A stretch of DNA of 64,000 nucleotides from Lotus japonicus. Lineage: Eukaryota; Streptophyta; Magnoliopsida; Fabales; Fabaceae. Positions 62,803-64,000 of this stretch are shown in pieces. The stretch spans positions 59,510,195 to 59,574,194 of the forward strand of contig NC_080046.1 of NCBI RefSeq assembly GCF_012489685.1. Reading direction: 5' to 3'. A program made the position numbers and the translations under genes. The stretch's first letter is position 1. Each line of letters opens with the position of its first letter. The notes beneath the pieces are model-generated. The model was not told the DNA's origin, ran no database searches, and saw nothing but the letters and a program-made list of their open reading frames with translations.

Positions 62803-62982
62803 TACTAGTTTGAACTTTGGCCTCATACCACAAATTATTATTTTTGTACATTTTTCAGTTGCCTCATTGGTAGGGAAAAGTGTCTGGTTTCTACTGTACC
62901 ATATATCTGCTGAGTTAAGAGTAAGAAACTGGCCCATAATCAATTTTGCAGGTGCTGCAAAATGAAGAAGTGCCATTTTTGC
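62803..62982 (+). pseudogene. Fragment of aspartic protease promoter and start
   Basis: Matches 19566-19740: tagtttgaactttggcc, caaattattattt, cagttgcctcattggta, aaaagtgtctggtt, accatatatctgctga, cataatcaattttgcag. The start ATG has become GTG and coding sequence stops within a few codons. Confidence 0.85.
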
Positions 62983-62984
62983 AA

Positions 62985-64000
62985 AAATAAAATTAAGAAA
63001 TAAGAGAAAATAAAATTAACCTTTTGACCAAAAATAAAAAAATTAATTGTTTGACCAACTTTGACACTCTCAAATTTTTTTTGATAGGGTCCATACCCGC
63101 TTTTCTTATCCATTAGTTCTTAATTTTTAGTACTATTCATTCGGTCTCACAATATCATTATATTAATATTTTTATTTTCATATAACTCTGATTTAAATTT
63201 AAATGTTAATTCAATACTTAAATTAAATGAATGTGAGAAAAAAATTAACTTTTTATGCTAAGAATTTAAAAAGTAAAACTTCTTATATAAGAACATAGTT
63301 TTTATTTATTTTTAAGAAATAAAAACTTCATGTCATCCCCTGTAGTGGTTAAGAACTCAGTTTTTAGTTCTTAACTAAAAAATAAGAACTAATAATCTTG
63401 CATTGGAGATGCTCTAAGAACTAGCATTGAAGATGCTCTTAGTGAATCTTAGTTTAATTTTCTTTTGTACGCATACACGAGGTTTTGTTTTTAATGCTAT
63501 ATTTCACCTTGTTAATGAATTTGATTTATGTTTCTTTACGCTGAGCTTTTGTGTGCTTTTGAGTTCTTACTAGTTGGGTTTGAATCATACTTTGTTCTTA
63601 AAAATTTATTAAAGAGGGTTCTAAATCAGTGTAAGAGACGTTTAATAGCACTGATTGGCTGCTAGTTTTGGAGATTCTATGAACTACGATTGTCTAGTAT
63701 TGTGTAGTAGAGAATCACAAACTTCCGGCTCACGATTGTGGAAGTTGAATATATCTTGTGCGCAAGGAAGATTTGCTGCAATTGAATGATTAATACCGAA
63801 AGATTTACTTTATCTGTTACTCTGTTATGTTTTCCGTTTCGGTTTACTCTTAAGTTTTACTCCCCCGTTCCAGAAAGTTTTTTTGTTTTTTACCTTCTTT
63901 CAATATTCCAAAATGTTTGTTGTTTTAGAAAGTCAATGCATTTTTTGCTAATTTTTTCCACCTATATACACCCTCATTTAATACAACTAGTGATTATACC
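62985..64000. other. Array remnants at the right edge
   Basis: 62985-63115 resembles the upstream DNA of subtype B F-box genes (ttaattgtttgaccaact, then atacccgcttttcttatcca). 63430-63830 matches 33620-34020 with deletions. No gene recognised. Confidence 0.55.
63860..64000. mobile_element. Possible Stowaway MITE, cut by window end
   Basis: Begins TA-ctcccccgttccagaaagt, a typical Stowaway end, in otherwise unshared sequence. The other terminus is beyond the window, so this is provisional. Confidence 0.45.

Overview
This is a plant nuclear genome window. Genes carry spliceosomal GT-AG introns, intergenic DNA is AT-rich, and plant-specific families are present: a QWRF-motif microtubule protein, nepenthesin-type aspartic protease and F-box/FBA proteins. 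Stowaway, hAT, SINE, TRIM and LINE remnants are also plant-typical. The flavour suggests a dicot, probably a legume, but the species cannot be fixed by eye.

Left part (1-22,200), ordinary single-copy genes. A QWRF-motif gene enters from the left edge and ends at 2803. A long imperfect inverted repeat follows (3867-5232), then a decayed copy of QWRF exons 2-4 (about 5428-5690). An 18-exon DDB1 gene lies on the minus strand (15138-6080). It is complete except for one missing C in a poly-C tract of exon 8, and it has a Stowaway MITE in an intron. Head-to-head with DDB1 is a four-exon CWC25-type splicing factor gene (15913-18337), with TGGGCC/GGCCCA elements between them. A two-exon aspartic protease gene follows (19719-21376).

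Right part (22,200-64,000), a tandem array. The repeating module is a minus-strand F-box/FBA gene divergent from a plus-strand gene for an unrecognised protein beginning MGCISSK, a likely N-myristoylation/palmitoylation signal. Seven F-box copies are present: six open and one stopped by a nonsense codon. MGC copies are one intact gene, two identical frameshifted pseudogenes and three fragments. Two F-box subtypes alternate. A roughly 12.36 kb block (30743-43105) is repeated almost identically at 43853-56213, and its junction lies inside a mosaic F-box gene (42586-43883). The last two F-box genes lack the single intron of their relatives.

Paired filled and empty sites within the array let several transposon insertions be defined: a tRNA-derived SINE, a hAT-like element with 8-bp target duplication, a 343-bp TRIM with 117-bp LTRs, and a LINE 3' fragment with 9-bp target duplication. 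Fragments of the aspartic protease gene lie at both ends of the array: a 3' piece at 22.6 kb and a 5' piece at 62.8 kb. F-box proteins are expected to act as substrate receptors of SCF ubiquitin ligases. What the lipidated partner does is unknown. Exon boundaries were placed by hand from splice signals, frame continuity and family similarity recalled from knowledge; no search or computation was run.
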